Assembly: GCA_937919795.1 (NCBI GenBank)
Contig: CALFOA010000427.1
Location: 1 to 7,304 of the forward strand
Origin: an uncultured Neisseria sp.
GTDB taxonomy: Bacteria; Pseudomonadota; Gammaproteobacteria; Burkholderiales; Neisseriaceae
Reading direction: 5' to 3'
Length of the DNA: 7,304 bases
This document shows positions 6,254-7,304 of the stretch, one piece after another (within the stretch, counting starts at the first letter, position 1; every line of letters starts with the position of its first letter). The notes beneath the pieces were generated by a model. That model made no database searches and was not told where the DNA came from. It saw nothing but the letters and a program-made list of their open reading frames with translations. The position numbers were made by a program, and so were the translations under genes.

Positions 6254-6850
6254 ATGCAAAACCTAAAATTTCCGCTGCACTTCTCGTTTAAAATCCTCAC
6301 CCCTTCCAACGATTTTTCGGTATTCGACGCCGATAATCGCGAAGTGGCCTACACCCGCCAGAAAATCTTCAAAATCAAAGAAGCGATACAGGTCTATCAA
6401 AACAGCAACCGCCAAAACCTGCTCTACACCATTAATGCCGACCGCATCATTGATTTCAACGCATCCTACACTTTTCGCGATACGGCAAACAACATCCTCG
6501 GCGCCACCAAACGCTCGGGCATGAAATCGCTGTGGAAAACCCAATACCACACCAGCGATGCCGCCGGGCAGACCGTGTTTACCCTGCACGAAGAAAACCC
6601 GATGATCGCCCTGTTCAACGGCTTGCTGGAATCGATACCGGTGATCAGCCTATTAAGCGGCTACCTGCTCAATCCCCGCTACGCGATAGACGACGCCCAA
6701 GGCCAAACCGTATTCCGCTTGCGCAAACTGCCCTCTTTCTTCGAGCGTAAATTCAGCCTGGAAAAAGTCGGCGAAGCCACACCGGAGCAGGAACAATTGG
6801 CGCTGCTGTCGGTGATGCTGCTGATGCTGATGGACGGGCGTGACGGTTGA
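6254..6850 (+). CDS. LURP-one-related-like (LOR/Tubby-type fold) protein
   Basis: This 198-residue protein resembles bacterial proteins often left as hypothetical and placed near the LURP-one-related / scramblase-like superfamily, a beta-barrel around a central helix. The visible pattern fits. There are repeated beta-strand units with a strand-turn rhythm: FSVFDADNREVAYTRQK (21-37), then YTINADRIIDFNASYTFRD (58-76), then NILGATKRSGMKSLWKTQY. A hydrophobic segment follows at about 123-143. It ends in a second unit (GQTVFRLRKLPSFFERKFSL) and a hydrophobic C-terminal stretch. No enzyme active site is evident, and membrane or lipid association is only inference. It starts 47 bases after the ybeZ-like gene in the same direction and is probably co-transcribed. 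The ATG at 6254 lacks a clear Shine-Dalgarno. I recall similar proteins in other beta- and gammaproteobacteria, without known function. Confidence 0.75.
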   Translation: MQNLKFPLHFSFKILTPSNDFSVFDADNREVAYTRQKIFKIKEAIQVYQNSNRQNLLYTINADRIIDFNASYTFRDTANNILGATKRSGMKSLWKTQYHTSDAAGQTVFTLHEENPMIALFNGLLESIPVISLLSGYLLNPRYAIDDAQGQTVFRLRKLPSFFERKFSLEKVGEATPEQEQLALLSVMLLMLMDGRDG

Positions 6851-6880
6851 TTTGATAAAATAAGTTGGTTCAAACTAACA

Positions 6881-6923
6881 ATGCCTGTCTGAAACAAACT
6901 GTAAATGGTTTTCAGACAGGCAT
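6881..6923 (+). terminator. DUS hairpin downstream of the LOR-like gene, probable terminator
   Basis: TGCCTGTCTGAA (6882-6893) and TTCAGACAGGCA (6911-6922) give a perfect 14-base stem (6881-6894 with 6910-6923) with a 15-base loop. It lies about 30 bases past the stop codon of the gene ending at 6850, the expected place for a terminator. The downstream side is AT-rich but has no pure U-run, so efficiency may be modest. Confidence 0.6.
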
Positions 6924-6944
6924 CTAATAAATATAGATTAGCAC

Positions 6945-7055
6945 CGTAGGTTGGGTTAGGCCGCCAAGGCAGTAACCCAACAAAAGGGGGATTTTTCGGA
7001 TACGTTTCCTGATACCCGGCAATGTTGGGTTACGCTGGCGCTAACCCAAGCTACG
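6945..7055. repeat. REP/MITE-like element with TAGGTTGGGTTA termini
   Basis: The outer ends are inverted copies: CGTAGGTTGGGTTA (6945-6958) and the complement of CGTAGCTTGGGTTA (7042-7055), agreeing at 13 of 14 bases. Each end also folds on itself. GTTGGGTTA pairs with TAACCCAAC at 6950-6958 and 6973-6981. TTGGGTTA pairs with TAACCCAA at 7025-7032 and 7042-7049. I recall TAGGTTGGGTTA-type repeats as widespread in Neisseriaceae and other bacteria, and resembling REP sequences moved by RAYT (TnpA-REP) transposases. No clear target duplication is visible, and there is no transposase in the window. Confidence 0.7.
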
Positions 7056-7074
7056 ACACTGATTCACACTCAGC

Positions 7075-7148
7075 ATGCCTGTCTGAAAACGAAAAAAGTG
7101 AGTTTCTGCGAAGCTAAAACAAGCGGTGATCAGTTTTCAGACAGGCAT
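7075..7148. repeat. Inverted pair of wad-type uptake sequences with a long loop
   Basis: TGCCTGTCTGAA (7076-7087) and TTCAGACAGGCA (7136-7147) extend to a perfect 16-base inverted repeat (7075-7090 with 7133-7148). The 42-base loop makes it a poor terminator. The loop holds no gene or recognised site. Confidence 0.75.
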
Positions 7149-7198
7149 CTATAACAACACAAAATAGAAAGCAACAATCATACTTTATAAATACACTA

Positions 7199-7270
7199 CT
7201 GGGAGCGCGGGCGGCTCGCCCGCAAGCAAGCGGTACGCTTGCATCAGCGGCTGAAGCTCAAGCAATGCTT
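7199..7270. repeat. GC-rich REP-like element with four consecutive 3-base-loop hairpins
   Basis: Four hairpins follow one another. GCGGGCG pairs with CGCCCGC (7207-7223, loop GCT). GCAAGCG pairs with CGCTTGC (7226-7242, loop GTA). TCAG pairs with CTGA (7244-7254, loop CGG). AAGC pairs with GCTT (7260-7270, loop AAT). The first two have 7-base stems and are solid; the last two have only four pairs. The opening GGGAGCGCGGGC resembles, from memory, a dispersed repeat found in many bacterial genomes. The composition contrasts sharply with the AT-rich bases before it. Confidence 0.55.
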
Positions 7271-7304
7271 AGATTTTTCAATTTCCAGTTTCCCCTGCGG
7301 GTAA

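Larger units (their letters stand above)
6851..7304. other. Gene-free, repeat-rich region at the right edge
   Basis: These 454 bases contain no credible reading frame. In order they hold a DUS hairpin (6881-6923), a 111-base REP/MITE-like element (6945-7055), a DUS inverted repeat with a long loop (7075-7148), an AT-rich stretch (7149-7198) and a GC-rich multi-hairpin element (7199-7270). The tail from 7271 to 7304 shows nothing I can name, though the last element may continue beyond the window. Confidence 0.7.

Noticed and set aside
6873..7148. CRISPR array suggested by repeated DUS motifs
   Set aside because: The repeats are inverted, 12-16 bases long and unevenly spaced, and no cas gene is present.
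7199..7270. Possible tRNA or structured RNA gene
   Set aside because: The serial hairpins do not form a cloverleaf and there is no TTC-type T-loop or acceptor stem.

Overview
This window appears to come from a Neisseriaceae chromosome. Its clearest fingerprint is the 12-mer TGCCTGTCTGAA, found 11 times across both strands and only in the gaps between genes. From memory, this is the DNA-uptake-sequence (DUS) dialect called TG-wadDUS, reported for the Neisseria wadsworthii / N. shayeganii branch. It differs from the meningococcal/gonococcal GCCGTCTGAA core. The proteins look Neisseria-like, but no search was run to confirm the species.

Layout, left to right. Positions 1-110 hold the first 21 codons (minus strand) and probable end of an IS1595-like insertion sequence cut by the window edge. 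Positions 111-242 hold two stem-loops, one of them a good minus-strand intrinsic terminator. Positions 243-3193 hold a minus-strand operon for an ABC importer: lipoprotein binding protein (2174-3193), membrane permease (1034-1939) and ATPase (243-1037). The family is the TrpXYZ-like ABC_sub_bind group. Permease and ATPase overlap by ATGA. Binding protein and permease are separated by 234 bases containing two large stem-loops. Positions 3194-3558 hold the operon's upstream region and a DUS-hairpin terminator. Positions 3559-4101 (minus) encode an unknown small membrane protein with two membrane segments and a soluble C-terminal domain.

The plus-strand half starts at 4377 with a TauE/SafE-like (DsbD_2-type) membrane protein carrying a GGGHCVGMCGG motif. 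A YbeZ/PhoH-type ATPase follows (5244-6206), then a LURP-one-related-like protein (6254-6850) 47 bases downstream. A phoH-like gene in this group is normally followed by ybeY; here it is not.

The last 454 bases (6851-7304) have no gene but are dense in structure. Two DUS inverted repeats flank a 111-base REP/MITE-like element whose ends are inverted and each fold into a hairpin. A second, GC-rich element follows, with four consecutive small hairpins that all have three-base loops.

No clear new defence or biosynthetic system is visible. The most unusual content is the repeat architecture: DUS pairs in two opposite arrangements, the double stem-loop inside the ABC operon, and the two REP-like elements at the right end.
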